Shown: in pieces, positions 7,614 through 15,583 of the stretch | Numbering within the stretch: position 1 is the first letter of the stretch | Layout of the letters: every line of letters begins with the position of its first letter | Notes under the pieces: model-generated | What the model was told of the DNA's origin: nothing | Database searches by the model: none | The model's input: only the letters and a program-made list of their open reading frames with translations | Translations under genes and position numbers: made by a program | NCBI GenBank assembly: GCA_964344255.1 | Contig: CAYFMQ010000005.1 | Span: forward strand, 152,417 to 216,416 | Origin: JAJFIE01 sp964344255 | GTDB taxonomy: Bacteria; Pseudomonadota; Alphaproteobacteria; Rhodospirillales; Casp-alpha2 | DNA: 64,000 bases | Direction of reading: 5' to 3'

Positions 7614-9008
7614 TTACTGGGCCAGGTCGTTTTGCAATTTCTCGATCAGCGCTTTTTTCCCGGCATCGTCGAGTTTGGATATCTCATTGTTCAGCAGGCC
7701 TTCATTTATCTGCTGGTTCCACCAGTCAACAGTCTCCGAGCCGAGTAGCGCCCACTTGCCCATCAATTGCCGCGTCACTTCGTTGCTCGGGCCCATGATC
7801 CACCCCGCCTTGGAATCGCGGACCAGCCGTTCGATTTCCGCCCGTCTCGAATAGCCCTGGCCTCCGAACAACTGCAGCATGCGATCGGAAATGTTGCTGG
7901 CGTGGCGGCATGCGATCTCCTTGATCATGAAGCACCAGGGCGATAGTTCGGTCCGTGGCATGGCGTCCGGATCGCGTTCGTGCAGGGTCCAGTCGCCGTT
8001 CTCGGTTACTTGATCCAGCCGGTGGGAGACGGCGTAGGTCATCATCCGGGACGCCTCGACATCGATCAGGCTGCCGCCGAACACGTCATGGGTCGTCGCA
8101 TAATCCGCGATGCGTTGCGCATACTGGGCATGCTTGCGGTGTGTCGTATGCCGCTTCGCAAGATCCAGGCAAGCCAGCGACAATCCGTTGTACAACCCGC
8201 CGTACATGATCATGGCGAGCGGATCGATGGCTTCGTCGTTCGACGCCGCGCCGTCGCCGGGCGGGCCGACCATGCGGTTCGCCGGAATTTCCGCGTCGAT
8301 CTTGATGGGGCCGGCCTGGTTGGCGCGCATTCCCATGGCGTCCCAGGCGCCGGGGCTGCCCTCGATCTCGTCGCCATAGAGCAGGAAAACGGACAGATCG
8401 GAATAGTCACCGCTGAAATCCGGGCTAACGGTCTGCGTGATGATCCACTTGGCGTAGCCGCTCGAGGTCGTGAACGCGCTGTTTTTCACCACGTGCCAGC
8501 CCTTGTCGGTCCGCTCCACGTTCGAGATTTTCGGATACCAGAAATGGCCGCCCGTTTCCGGGTCCGTGTAAGATGCGGAGCCGATAAACACGTCCTTATC
8601 CAGCCTGCTCAGCACGCTCTGCACCTCGTCGTTTCCGGCGGCCCGGAACAACAGGCCGGCGACGGAAACAAGGTGCATCATGTAGATGACGCCTGTCGAT
8701 GAGCAGCCGTGACGGGCCAGCGTCTCCGCCACCATGGTGACGCAGACGTGATTCTCACCGCGCCCACCGTACTTTTCGGGAACGATCAGACCCAGCAAGC
8801 CCAGTTCGGCCATCGCTTCCAGGCTTTTCCAGGGATATTCCCCCGTCTCATCGGCAATGGCCGCCTGTGGCCGGATGACATCGTGGCAAGCCTGTATTAT
8901 ATCGCGCTGGAGCTGTTTCTGGTCCTCGGTTAGGTACCATTCGGGATCGAACTCCCGGGTCAGACCATAGTAGTCGGAATCTCCCCACTGATGCGAAACA
9001 TCGGGCAT
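7614..9008 (-). CDS. Acyl-CoA dehydrogenase superfamily flavoprotein with atypical active site
   Basis: This 464-residue protein has the three-part ACAD fold: a helical N-domain, a middle beta domain (IGSASYTDPETGGHF, AFTTSSGYAKW) and a C-terminal helical domain with FGGQGYSRRAEIERLVRDSK. In most family members that last helix continues into Y-E-G-T with the catalytic glutamate. Here it reads WIMGPSNEV, so glycine occupies the glutamate position. The alternative glutamate of isovaleryl-CoA dehydrogenases is also not evident (YNGLSLACLDLAKR). The protein may be a flavin monooxygenase of the DszC/HsaA type or use another base. It heads the four-gene operon and is divergent from the AraC regulator 130 bp away. 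Confidence 0.8.
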   Translation of the reverse strand: MPDVSHQWGDSDYYGLTREFDPEWYLTEDQKQLQRDIIQACHDVIRPQAAIADETGEYPWKSLEAMAELGLLGLIVPEKYGGRGENHVCVTMVAETLARHGCSSTGVIYMMHLVSVAGLLFRAAGNDEVQSVLSRLDKDVFIGSASYTDPETGGHFWYPKISNVERTDKGWHVVKNSAFTTSSGYAKWIITQTVSPDFSGDYSDLSVFLLYGDEIEGSPGAWDAMGMRANQAGPIKIDAEIPANRMVGPPGDGAASNDEAIDPLAMIMYGGLYNGLSLACLDLAKRHTTHRKHAQYAQRIADYATTHDVFGGSLIDVEASRMMTYAVSHRLDQVTENGDWTLHERDPDAMPRTELSPWCFMIKEIACRHASNISDRMLQLFGGQGYSRRAEIERLVRDSKAGWIMGPSNEVTRQLMGKWALLGSETVDWWNQQINEGLLNNEISKLDDAGKKALIEKLQNDLAQ

Positions 9009-9138
9009 CGTCTGAACTCCACCTTGTTTAAGCCGTCGCTAACAGGAGCACACATACAAGACATGCGTCTCTCGTAATCATGCTAAATTTATTCTATTAT
9101 TGCGGCCTGATTTCATCGAAATAACAAGGGAGTGTGTC

Positions 9139-10020
9139 ATGACCGAAGCCCTCAGTCCCAGCGACTGGGTCAGACACATCGGCGGTCATCCGGTTCGACT
9201 GGTTTCCCCGATGATCGATGGGCCTATGGAAATGGGCCTGTTCAGTTTTATCGATCAGCCCGAAAGTTTTTCCGCGCCGCCTCTGAACGCACATTTTCTC
9301 TCCGTTACCGTCAAGGGGGATGCCCTGGTGGAGCGTGTCCTGTCCGGCGAGGCGCTGCAATCCGAATTCTCGCCCGGCACCTGCATCATCATGGCGGCCG
9401 GCCAGGAAAATAGCTGGCGCTGGAGCACCGAAATGGACGAGGTGCATTTTTTCATCAACACGGATTTCTTCGACACCCTCGCCAATGAAAGCGGCTACGG
9501 CAACGTGGAGCTTACGAACCAGTTCGCCTTCACCGATCACACGATCTCGCGCATGGCGATGGTTCTGTTGTCCGCCTACGGCTACAACGACCTGCAACAG
9601 TCTATCTGGGTCGAAAGCGCCGCCCAGTTGCTCGGCCTGCATTTACTGACGAACTACACGCACGGAAAGCCGGTAAAGAATGATACGTGGGGGCTAACGC
9701 AACGGCAACTCAAGCAGGTGAAGGCGTTTTTCACCGAAAACATAGACCAGAATATTTCCCTGTCGGATCTGGCGAATGTCGCCGGCCTGAGCCGCTATCA
9801 CTTCAGCCGTCTGTTCAGGCGCTCGGTCGGGCAATCGCCGCTGCAATGGGTCACGGACAGAAGGATATCTGCCGCCAAAAGCCTTCTAGCCGAAACCGAG
9901 CAGCCAATATCGGCGGTCGCCAATGCGGTGGGATTTGAAAACCAGAGCCATTTCGGTCAGGTGTTTCGCAAGCGCACGGGCCTGTCGCCGAGAAACTACC
10001 GTTTGAAACGAAGGATGTAG
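9139..10020 (+). CDS. AraC-family transcriptional regulator
   Basis: This is a 293-residue regulator. The C-terminal AraC domain (about 190-290) shows both helix-turn-helices: SLSDLANVAGLSRYHFSRLF and PISAVANAVGFENQSHFGQV, then FRKRTGLSPRNYR. The N-terminal 170 residues form an AraC-type sensing domain of cupin-like character (LSVTVKGDALVERVLSGE). I chose the ATG at 9139, with AAGGGAG six bases upstream, over an upstream TTG at 9100. It is divergently placed from the acyl-CoA-dehydrogenase/cupin/CNB/dehydratase operon and is its likely activator. Confidence 0.9.
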   Translation: MTEALSPSDWVRHIGGHPVRLVSPMIDGPMEMGLFSFIDQPESFSAPPLNAHFLSVTVKGDALVERVLSGEALQSEFSPGTCIIMAAGQENSWRWSTEMDEVHFFINTDFFDTLANESGYGNVELTNQFAFTDHTISRMAMVLLSAYGYNDLQQSIWVESAAQLLGLHLLTNYTHGKPVKNDTWGLTQRQLKQVKAFFTENIDQNISLSDLANVAGLSRYHFSRLFRRSVGQSPLQWVTDRRISAAKSLLAETEQPISAVANAVGFENQSHFGQVFRKRTGLSPRNYRLKRRM

Positions 10021-10022
10021 AA

Positions 10023-10112
10023 TGGCGGAGAGAGAGGGATTCGAACCCTCGGTACCCGTAAGAGTACAACGGTTTTCGAGACCGCCCCGTTCGACCACTC
10101 CGGCATCTCTCC
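10023..10112 (-). tRNA. tRNA-Ser (anticodon CGA), CCA encoded
   Basis: The reverse strand folds as a 90-nt class II tRNA. The acceptor stem is GGAGAGA/TCTCTCC with discriminator G and a genomically encoded CCA. The anticodon loop is CTCGAAA (anticodon CGA, reading UCG), the variable arm is long, and the T arm is GAGGGTTCGAATCCCTC. The 3' end lies 2 bp after the AraC gene stop. Confidence 0.97.
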
Positions 10113-10216
10113 GCTTTCCGCTGGATAAAACGTGATACCAGCGAACCGGGCTTTTATAGCCGCGCTGGCGGCATTGTCCAGCCTGTCTGGACGGGGGAAG
10201 CGACAAACCCGGCGAA

Positions 10217-10392
10217 ATGTAGACTTTTGTAGACATTTGTTACAAAGGCCCCTCTGTAACCCGTTGATTCCAAACAAAATGTAGACATTTGTCTACATAA
10301 TCTCACAGATTATGGAAAATTCCTGAATCGCCCTTTGTTTTCAAGGGCTTTCCCATTTAGAGAATGTAGACATGTCTACAAAAGTCTACATT
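10217..10392. repeat. Array of TGTAGAC half-sites with outer inverted repeats
   Basis: The outer copies TGTAGACTTTTGTAGACAT (10219-10237) and its exact reverse complement (10372-10390) enclose a central dyad TGTAGACATTTGTCTACA (10280-10297). A perfect palindrome TGTAGACATGTCTACA at 10365-10380 overlaps the right copy. In all, seven TGTAGAC half-sites fall within 176 bp, between tRNA-Ser and the hydrolase gene. This could be a cooperative operator, an iteron-like array, or the remains of a small inverted-repeat element. I do not recognise the binding protein. Confidence 0.85.
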
Positions 10393-10521
10393 CAGGTTTT
10401 GCTAATATAAGGATCTCATTTCCTTGTCTGGAACTGAATAAAGGGAAAAGATTAGGATCATCATTCACGCCAGAACTGACATGCATGGGGCGAGAACGAT
10501 TATTCCTGAGATTTATAAACA

Positions 10522-10698
10522 ATGGAAAAGAGCGGTTTAATAATAGGAATTAAAGCATATTTTAAGCCTTTTGTCAAGACCGCAATTGGCCCTGCGTATT
10601 TTGCCGGAGAAAGAGGCATGGGCGGCGCCATCAAGGCGGAGAACGTCGATGATGGGGCTGAGTTCACGATTTCCCTGCCAACGGTTTCCCGATCATGA
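10522..10698 (+). pseudogene. Remnant of a histidine-kinase-like ATPase C-terminus
   Basis: A 58-residue frame ends in MGGAIKAENVDDGAEFTISL and a stop about ten residues later. That pattern, Met-Gly-Gly, then Ala-Glu-Asn, then Gly-Ala-x-Phe-Thr-Ile-x-Leu-Pro, is the usual ending of HATPase_c domains of sensor kinases. The upstream part (about residues 1-30) shows no H, N, D or G1 motif and no start signal. I read it as the tail of a lost kinase gene fused by chance to upstream sequence. The rest of 10113-10843 holds only the repeat array and AT-rich sequence. Confidence 0.5.
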
Positions 10699-10843
10699 GT
10701 GAATGACAGTTTCCGGCAACCTGCAGGCATAAATGGCTCGTTTGCGCGCCCGTGCGCCTGTCAGCCGAAAGATATGCCTTGTCTGTTATCATCGATAAAA
10801 GCTATTCGTGAACTAACGCTAATCTTCATGACGATCTATTAAA

Positions 10844-12019
10844 GTGCATAAAATCCTTCGATTTGCCGGTTACCTGACGTGCCTGTTGACCTTTCTGTCC
10901 CTGTTGTATGATTGGGATACATCACGCATCTACTACAAGCGGCTGAAGGCGAAGGACGAGTTTGTCTACGACGTGCTCAGGCCTGAACACATAGCTGCCA
11001 AGCATGCCGAACTGATCACTGTCAGATCATTATCGGAAAGGGACCAACTCAGAACACGTTTGCACAATCTGATTTGGGGAGAGGATGTCAATCCGCACGA
11101 CGTTCGTCCGAGTTCGGTTCACCGAAACATATTAAAGACCCGCAAAGATGCATCGGATTGTGAGGCGTTAGAGAAATTCCCGAATTCTCCGGAAACGGCG
11201 TTGTTGCTGAAATGCCAGCTAAACCTCTACGAAAATATCGGGAACCTCGATGGCCTGGATGAGCTTTTGATCCGCATTGGGCCCGTCTACGAGACCTCTG
11301 TTGCCTATTTCAGACCAAAAGAATCAAGACGCACACTGATAGTCTATCAAAATGGATACGCTTCGACCTACCATCATCAATACCGACATATCCAGCGGTT
11401 GGTTGATGAGGGGTATACCGTTGCCGCTCTGAATCATACTGGGTACGGAGAAACACTTAAACACTGTATCAGCGGCGGTAGTATGCAGGGGTGGTGCAGT
11501 ATAGGCTGGGGGTCATCCAAATTCCCAAATCCGATGCGTGTACACTTTTCGCCCATCATGGCTGCAATCGGTCACGCGCTGGATTCAGGCGGCATTGACC
11601 GTGTCGCCATGATCGGGTTTTCGGCCGGCGGCTGGTTGACGGTTGTCGCCTCTGCAATCGATAACCGCATAAAGAACAGTTACCCGGTTGCGGGATTCAT
11701 GCCGCGTTATCTGCAGGAGGAGGGGGAAAGTCCGCCAAACCAGAACTATCCTCCCTATCGCGATCTGAGTTCGATGCTGGATCAGTTCGTCTTGGGCGCC
11801 GATTATCCGGACCGGCGTCAGGTGCAGTTCTTCAACCGCTATGATCGTTGCTGTTACCGGACTTCCCGGGCGTTGCTCTATCGTGACAGCGTCGCATCCG
11901 CCGTTGAGAGCCTTGGCGGAGGTAGTTTTGAGGTGGTAATCGATGAAACTCACGCCCGCCATAAGATTTCCTCCTGGACGATGGAGAAGATTCTAAAGGA
12001 CATGGAGGGAGGCGACTAA
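10844..12019 (+). CDS. Membrane-anchored alpha/beta hydrolase, unknown substrate
   Basis: This 391-residue protein has an N-terminal hydrophobic segment (about residues 9-22) followed by a basic stretch, so it is probably inner-membrane anchored. The hydrolase core begins near 162 (RTLIVYQNGY). The nucleophile elbow is GFSAGG at 258-263, with S260 as the likely nucleophile, and the DETHAR stretch near the C-terminus probably holds the catalytic histidine. Several cysteines (KHC, WCS, RCCYR) suggest disulfides and a periplasmic location. The start is GTG with no strong ribosome-binding site. It is followed one base later by a small membrane-protein gene. It lacks relatives nearby and lies in the variable tRNA-Ser zone. 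Confidence 0.7.
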   Translation: MHKILRFAGYLTCLLTFLSLLYDWDTSRIYYKRLKAKDEFVYDVLRPEHIAAKHAELITVRSLSERDQLRTRLHNLIWGEDVNPHDVRPSSVHRNILKTRKDASDCEALEKFPNSPETALLLKCQLNLYENIGNLDGLDELLIRIGPVYETSVAYFRPKESRRTLIVYQNGYASTYHHQYRHIQRLVDEGYTVAALNHTGYGETLKHCISGGSMQGWCSIGWGSSKFPNPMRVHFSPIMAAIGHALDSGGIDRVAMIGFSAGGWLTVVASAIDNRIKNSYPVAGFMPRYLQEEGESPPNQNYPPYRDLSSMLDQFVLGADYPDRRQVQFFNRYDRCCYRTSRALLYRDSVASAVESLGGGSFEVVIDETHARHKISSWTMEKILKDMEGGD

Positions 12020-12020
12020 A

Positions 12021-12239
12021 ATGCAGGAAGGACGCAATCGCCGGTTGGCAATGGACGTGATATTCATCGTCACCGCTCTCGCTTCGGTAGGTTTTGCCGC
12101 GTTTTCATGGTGGAATGATGGCGCCTGGCATTATGGCGCCATGCCGACAAAGGGATTGATCCGAACGTTTCTGCTTGGTGGTGGTGGTATCCTGCTGGTC
12201 CTTTTCGCTGCTTTTCTTCAAAGAAAAGCCAAAGACTGA
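12021..12239 (+). CDS. Small two-helix membrane protein
   Basis: The 72 residues contain two hydrophobic helices, DVIFIVTALASVGFAAFSWW and TFLLGGGGILLVLFAAFL, and a positively charged tail. GGAGG lies just before the stop of the upstream hydrolase gene and only one base separates the two, so they are translationally coupled. I recognise no family; a partner or anchor for the hydrolase is a reasonable inference from the coupling. Confidence 0.6.
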   Translation: MQEGRNRRLAMDVIFIVTALASVGFAAFSWWNDGAWHYGAMPTKGLIRTFLLGGGGILLVLFAAFLQRKAKD

Positions 12240-12326
12240 ATGCCCCATTTGGTTAGCCGCCGGAATCCTCGATTCCTTTGTTTTTCGGGCAATCTTCAAG
12301 TAACCGTAATTACTCCCCGATAACCG

Positions 12327-12354
12327 TTGACAAGCAAGGCTTAGTGGCTATAGT
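12327..12354 (+). promoter_or_regulatory. Sigma-70-type promoter for rplU-rpmA
   Basis: A consensus -35 TTGACA (12327-12332) and a -10 TATAGT (12349-12354) are separated by 16 bp. They lie about 80 bp upstream of the rplU start and would yield a leader that includes the hairpin at 12367-12395. Confidence 0.75.
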
Positions 12355-12366
12355 GCCGCCTCCATT

Positions 12367-12400
12367 GAGGGGCCTGCCCGATTCGGCGGGGCCTCTTTTG
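12367..12400 (+). promoter_or_regulatory. Leader hairpin with T-run upstream of rplU (attenuator-like)
   Basis: GAGG(12367-12370)/CCTC(12392-12395) and CCTGCC/GGCGGG pair around a CGATTC loop, with a small internal bulge, and TTTTGTT follows. It falls between the promoter and the rplU ribosome-binding site, where a terminator would have to be an attenuator or an autoregulatory leader of the L21 operon. Confidence 0.5.
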
Positions 12401-12432
12401 TTGCAAGGTTTCTAGAAGTATTTGAGGCGAAG

Positions 12433-13026
12433 ATGTTCGCAGTCATCAAGACCGGCGGGAAACAGTACCGCGTCGCAAAGGACGACTTTGTTGTCGTCGA
12501 AAAAATCCTGGGCGAGCCCGGCGACATGGTGTCGCTGGACGATGTTCTTATGATCGGTGAAGACGGCAAGGCGCCGACGGTGGGAACCCCCCGTGTGGAC
12601 AAGGCCGCGGTTTTCGCTGAAGTCGTCGAGCAGGGCCGCGCCGACAAGATCGTCGTGTTCAAGAAAAAGCGCCGTCATAATTATCGCCGCAAGCACGGCC
12701 ATCAGCAGGAACAGACTGTCCTCAAGATTGTTGAGGTAAGCCCCACCGGCGCCAAGCCGAAGGGTGCGAAGGCTGCGCCGAAGAAGGCCGAGAAAGCCGA
12801 AGAAAAGGCTGCGCCCAAGAAGGCCGAAAAGACGGATGCGCCTAAGGAAGCCAAGAAGGCCGCACCGAAGAAGGCTGCCGCCGAGAAAAAGGCCCCGGCC
12901 AAGAAAGCAGCGGCTGAGACGAAAGAACCCGCGAAGAAGGCTGCGCCCAAAAAGGCCGCTGCCAAGAAGGAACCGGCTAAGAAGGCTCCGGCCAAGAAAG
13001 CCGCTCCCAAGAAGTCAGAGGAGTAA
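12433..13026 (+). CDS. rplU: 50S ribosomal protein L21 with long Lys/Ala-rich tail
   Basis: The first ~102 residues are a standard bL21: MFAVIKTGGKQYRVAKDDFV at the start, GTPRVDKAAV in the middle, and the basic KKKRRHNYRRKHGHQQ that binds 23S rRNA. The remaining ~95 residues are a low-complexity repeat of APKKAEKAEEKAAPKK-type units ending in KKSEE. That nearly doubles the usual length of about 103. Similar histone-H1-like tails occur on L21 in some alphaproteobacteria. rpmA follows after 6 bp, as in most bacteria. Confidence 0.97.
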   Translation: MFAVIKTGGKQYRVAKDDFVVVEKILGEPGDMVSLDDVLMIGEDGKAPTVGTPRVDKAAVFAEVVEQGRADKIVVFKKKRRHNYRRKHGHQQEQTVLKIVEVSPTGAKPKGAKAAPKKAEKAEEKAAPKKAEKTDAPKEAKKAAPKKAAAEKKAPAKKAAAETKEPAKKAAPKKAAAKKEPAKKAPAKKAAPKKSEE

Positions 13027-13032
13027 TAGACC

Positions 13033-13290
13033 ATGGCTCATAAGAAAGCAGGTGGTAGCTCACGCAACGGCCGCGATACGGCTGGCCGGCGTTTGGGCGT
13101 CAAGAAATTCGGCGGTGAAGCCGTTATCGCCGGCAACATCATCGTGCGCCAGCGCGGCACCAAGTATCACCCCGGTGACAATGTCGGTATCGGCAAGGAT
13201 CACACCCTTTTCGCCACCGCCCACGGCAACGTGAAGTTCGACAAGAAGACGGAAGGCCGGACCTTCGTGTCCGTGATCCCGTCCAGCTAA
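13033..13290 (+). CDS. rpmA: 50S ribosomal protein L27
   Basis: This 85-residue bL27 starts MAHKKAGGSSRNGRDTAGRR, so its flexible N-terminal arm reaches the peptidyl-transferase centre without the leader peptide seen in Firmicutes. GVKKFGGE and RQRGTKYHPGDNVGIGKDHT are the family core. It is cotranscribed with rplU and followed by a strong terminator. Confidence 0.98.
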   Translation: MAHKKAGGSSRNGRDTAGRRLGVKKFGGEAVIAGNIIVRQRGTKYHPGDNVGIGKDHTLFATAHGNVKFDKKTEGRTFVSVIPSS

Positions 13291-13316
13291 CGTCGTCCGG
13301 CCATTCGCCTGATGCG

Positions 13317-13346
13317 AAGGGGAATGGCTGTCCATTCCCCTTTTTT
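13317..13346 (+). terminator. Rho-independent terminator after rpmA
   Basis: AAGGGGAATGG and CCATTCCCCTT form a perfect 11-bp stem with a CTGT loop, and the 3' arm runs into six Ts. It closes the rplU-rpmA unit, so obgE needs its own promoter. Confidence 0.93.
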
Positions 13347-13388
13347 AGTGTGTAGCGCCCATACAATAGAAGAAACGAGACGGAACCA

Positions 13389-14435
13389 ATGAAGTTCCTT
13401 GATGAAGCAAAGGTCTATATCAAGAGCGGCGACGGCGGCGACGGCTGTGTCTCGTTCAGGCGCGAGAAGTACGTGGAATTCGGCGGCCCCGACGGCGGCG
13501 ACGGCGGCAAGGGCGGTGATGTTATCGTCGAATGCGTGGACGGCCTGAACACCCTGATCGATTTCCGCTATCAGCAGCATTTCAAGGGCAAGCGCGGCAC
13601 TCACGGCATGGGCAAGAACCGCACCGGACCCGGCGGCGCGGACATTGTGTTGCGTGTGCCTGTGGGCACCCAGGTGCTGGCCGATGATAAGGAAACCCTG
13701 CTGGTCGACCTGACCGAAGTGGGTCAGCGCCAGGTCTTGCTGCGGGGCGGCGACGGCGGGCGCGGCAATGCGCGCTTCAAGTCCTCGACCAACCAGGCCC
13801 CCAGGCGCTTCGAGCCGGGCTGGCCCGGCGAGGAACGCTGGATCTGGCTGCGCCTGAAACTGATCGCCGACGCCGGTCTCGTGGGGCTGCCCAATGCCGG
13901 CAAGTCCACCTTCCTGGCCGCCGTTAGCCGGGCTCATCCCAAGATCGCGGACTATCCCTTTACCACCATCCATCCCAACCTGGGGGTCGTGACGCTGGAT
14001 CACGAACACCTGGTGCTGGCCGACATCCCGGGCCTGATCGAGGGCGCATCCGAAGGCGTCGGTCTCGGCACGCGGTTTCTGGGCCATATCGAACGTTGCG
14101 GCGTCCTGCTGCATCTGGTCGACGGCACGTCGGAAGAGATTGCCGAAACCTATAAAACGGTGCGGAGCGAGTTACACGCCTATGGCGCCGACCTGGATGC
14201 AAAGGTGGAAATCCCCGTGCTCAACAAGTGCGACGCCATGACGGAAGAGGATATTGCCGAAAAACGGGTGGAATTGGCCGCAGCCGCCGGTGTCGCCGCC
14301 GACGACGTGTTCGTCATATCCGGCGTCGCCGGGACCGGGGTCCGGGAGTTGACGGTGAAAATCTTCCAGGTCGTTCTTGCGGCCAGGGATGCCGAGGCGG
14401 AAGCGGTGCAGGCTTCGGCGGGGTATCAGCCATGA
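13389..14435 (+). CDS. obgE: Obg-family GTPase CgtA
   Basis: This 348-residue protein has the glycine-rich Obg domain (residues 1-158, with GGPDGGDGGKGGDVI and GTHGMGKNRTGPGGADI) followed by the G domain. GLPNAGKST (about 165) is G1, DYPFTT is the switch, DIPGLIEGA is G3 and NKCD is G4. It is a ribosome-associated GTPase in late 50S assembly and stress control. The usual acidic C-terminal tail is short (AEAEAVQASAGYQP). Its stop overlaps the proB start (ATGA), so the pair is translationally coupled. Confidence 0.97.
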   Translation: MKFLDEAKVYIKSGDGGDGCVSFRREKYVEFGGPDGGDGGKGGDVIVECVDGLNTLIDFRYQQHFKGKRGTHGMGKNRTGPGGADIVLRVPVGTQVLADDKETLLVDLTEVGQRQVLLRGGDGGRGNARFKSSTNQAPRRFEPGWPGEERWIWLRLKLIADAGLVGLPNAGKSTFLAAVSRAHPKIADYPFTTIHPNLGVVTLDHEHLVLADIPGLIEGASEGVGLGTRFLGHIERCGVLLHLVDGTSEEIAETYKTVRSELHAYGADLDAKVEIPVLNKCDAMTEEDIAEKRVELAAAAGVAADDVFVISGVAGTGVRELTVKIFQVVLAARDAEAEAVQASAGYQP

Positions 14436-15559
14436 CGTTGTCCAACGCCGATATCCTGTCACAGAGCAAGCGCATCGTCATCAAGATCGGCTCCATCCTG
14501 CTGGTCGACGGCGAGAGCGGCGCGATCCACCGGGACTGGTTGAACGCCCTGGCCGAGGACGTGGCCCGCTGCCGGGCCCGCGGGCAGGACGTGATCCTGG
14601 TTTCCTCGGGCGCCATCGCCGCGGGACGCCAACGGCTCGGATTCGAGGGCAGGGCGCTCCGGCTGGAAGAACAGCAAGCCGCCGCCGCCGCCGGCATGCT
14701 GCGCCTGGCGCATGCCTACGAGGACGCGCTGGCCGAGCATGAGGTGACGCTGGCGCAGGTCCTGCTCACTTTGGATGACACGGAAAACCGCCGGCGTTAC
14801 CTGAATGCGCGCTCGACCCTGAACACCCTCCTGAAGGCGGGCGCGGTGCCGCTCATCAACGAAAACGACACCGTGGCGACGGACGAGATCCGCGTCGGCG
14901 ACAATGATCGACTCGCAGCAAGGGTGGCGGCCATGATCTCCGCCGACGTGTTGGTCCTGTTGTCCGATATCGACGGCCTTTATACGGCCGATCCCTTGAG
15001 CGATAAAAACGCCGAACTGGTGCCCGTGGTGGAGGAAATCACGCCCGAGATCGACGCTATGGCGGGCAAGGCGGTCTCGTCCGTGGGCACCGGCGGCATG
15101 GTGACCAAGCTGTCCGCCGCCCGCGTCGCCATGGGGGCCGGGTGCCGCATGGTCATTACCAAAGGCCAGGTCGATCACCCCATCCGCGCTCTGGAAGAGG
15201 GCGCGAGGTGCACGTGGTTCCTGCCGCATTCGACGCCGAGGGCGGCGCGCAAGCACTGGATCGCGGGCAGTCTTAAACCCCTGGGCTCGATCATCATCGA
15301 CGCCGGCGCCGAAACCGCGCTCTCCAAGGGCAAGAGCCTGCTGCCCGCCGGCGTTACGGCGGTGGAAGGTTCCTTCGAGCGCGGCGACCCCGTGGTGATC
15401 CTGAGCCACGACAAGCGCAGGCTGGCGCAGGGATTGTGCGCTTATTCGTCCGAGGACATCGGGACGATCAAAGGGCACAAAACCGGTGAAATTGAATCGC
15501 TCCTGGGCTACCGTGGCCGGGACGAGGTCATGCACCGTGACGATATGGTATTGTTGTAG
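14432..15559 (+). CDS. proB: Glutamate 5-kinase
   Basis: The 375-residue protein catalyses the first step of proline synthesis, glutamate to glutamyl-5-phosphate. The amino-acid-kinase domain (about 1-260) shows RIVIKIGSILL, VSSGAIAAGRQRLG, NENDTVATDEIRVGDND and GTGGMVTKLSAA. A C-terminal PUA domain (about 285-370) includes GAETALSKGKSLLPAGV. The correct start is the ATG overlapping the obgE stop; the frame stays open upstream but that region is obgE. It feeds proA 24 bp downstream. Confidence 0.97.
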   Translation: MTLSNADILSQSKRIVIKIGSILLVDGESGAIHRDWLNALAEDVARCRARGQDVILVSSGAIAAGRQRLGFEGRALRLEEQQAAAAAGMLRLAHAYEDALAEHEVTLAQVLLTLDDTENRRRYLNARSTLNTLLKAGAVPLINENDTVATDEIRVGDNDRLAARVAAMISADVLVLLSDIDGLYTADPLSDKNAELVPVVEEITPEIDAMAGKAVSSVGTGGMVTKLSAARVAMGAGCRMVITKGQVDHPIRALEEGARCTWFLPHSTPRAARKHWIAGSLKPLGSIIIDAGAETALSKGKSLLPAGVTAVEGSFERGDPVVILSHDKRRLAQGLCAYSSEDIGTIKGHKTGEIESLLGYRGRDEVMHRDDMVLL

Positions 15560-15583
15560 AGACCTTTTTTGGGATGAAAGACC

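Noticed and set aside
10335..10553. 72-residue plus-strand frame through the TGTAGAC repeat array
   Set aside because: It reads through the repeat and AT-rich sequence, with no start signal or known similarity.
13389..14435. Treating obgE as cotranscribed with rplU-rpmA
   Set aside because: A strong terminator at 13317-13346 separates them, so obgE probably has its own promoter, although read-through is possible.
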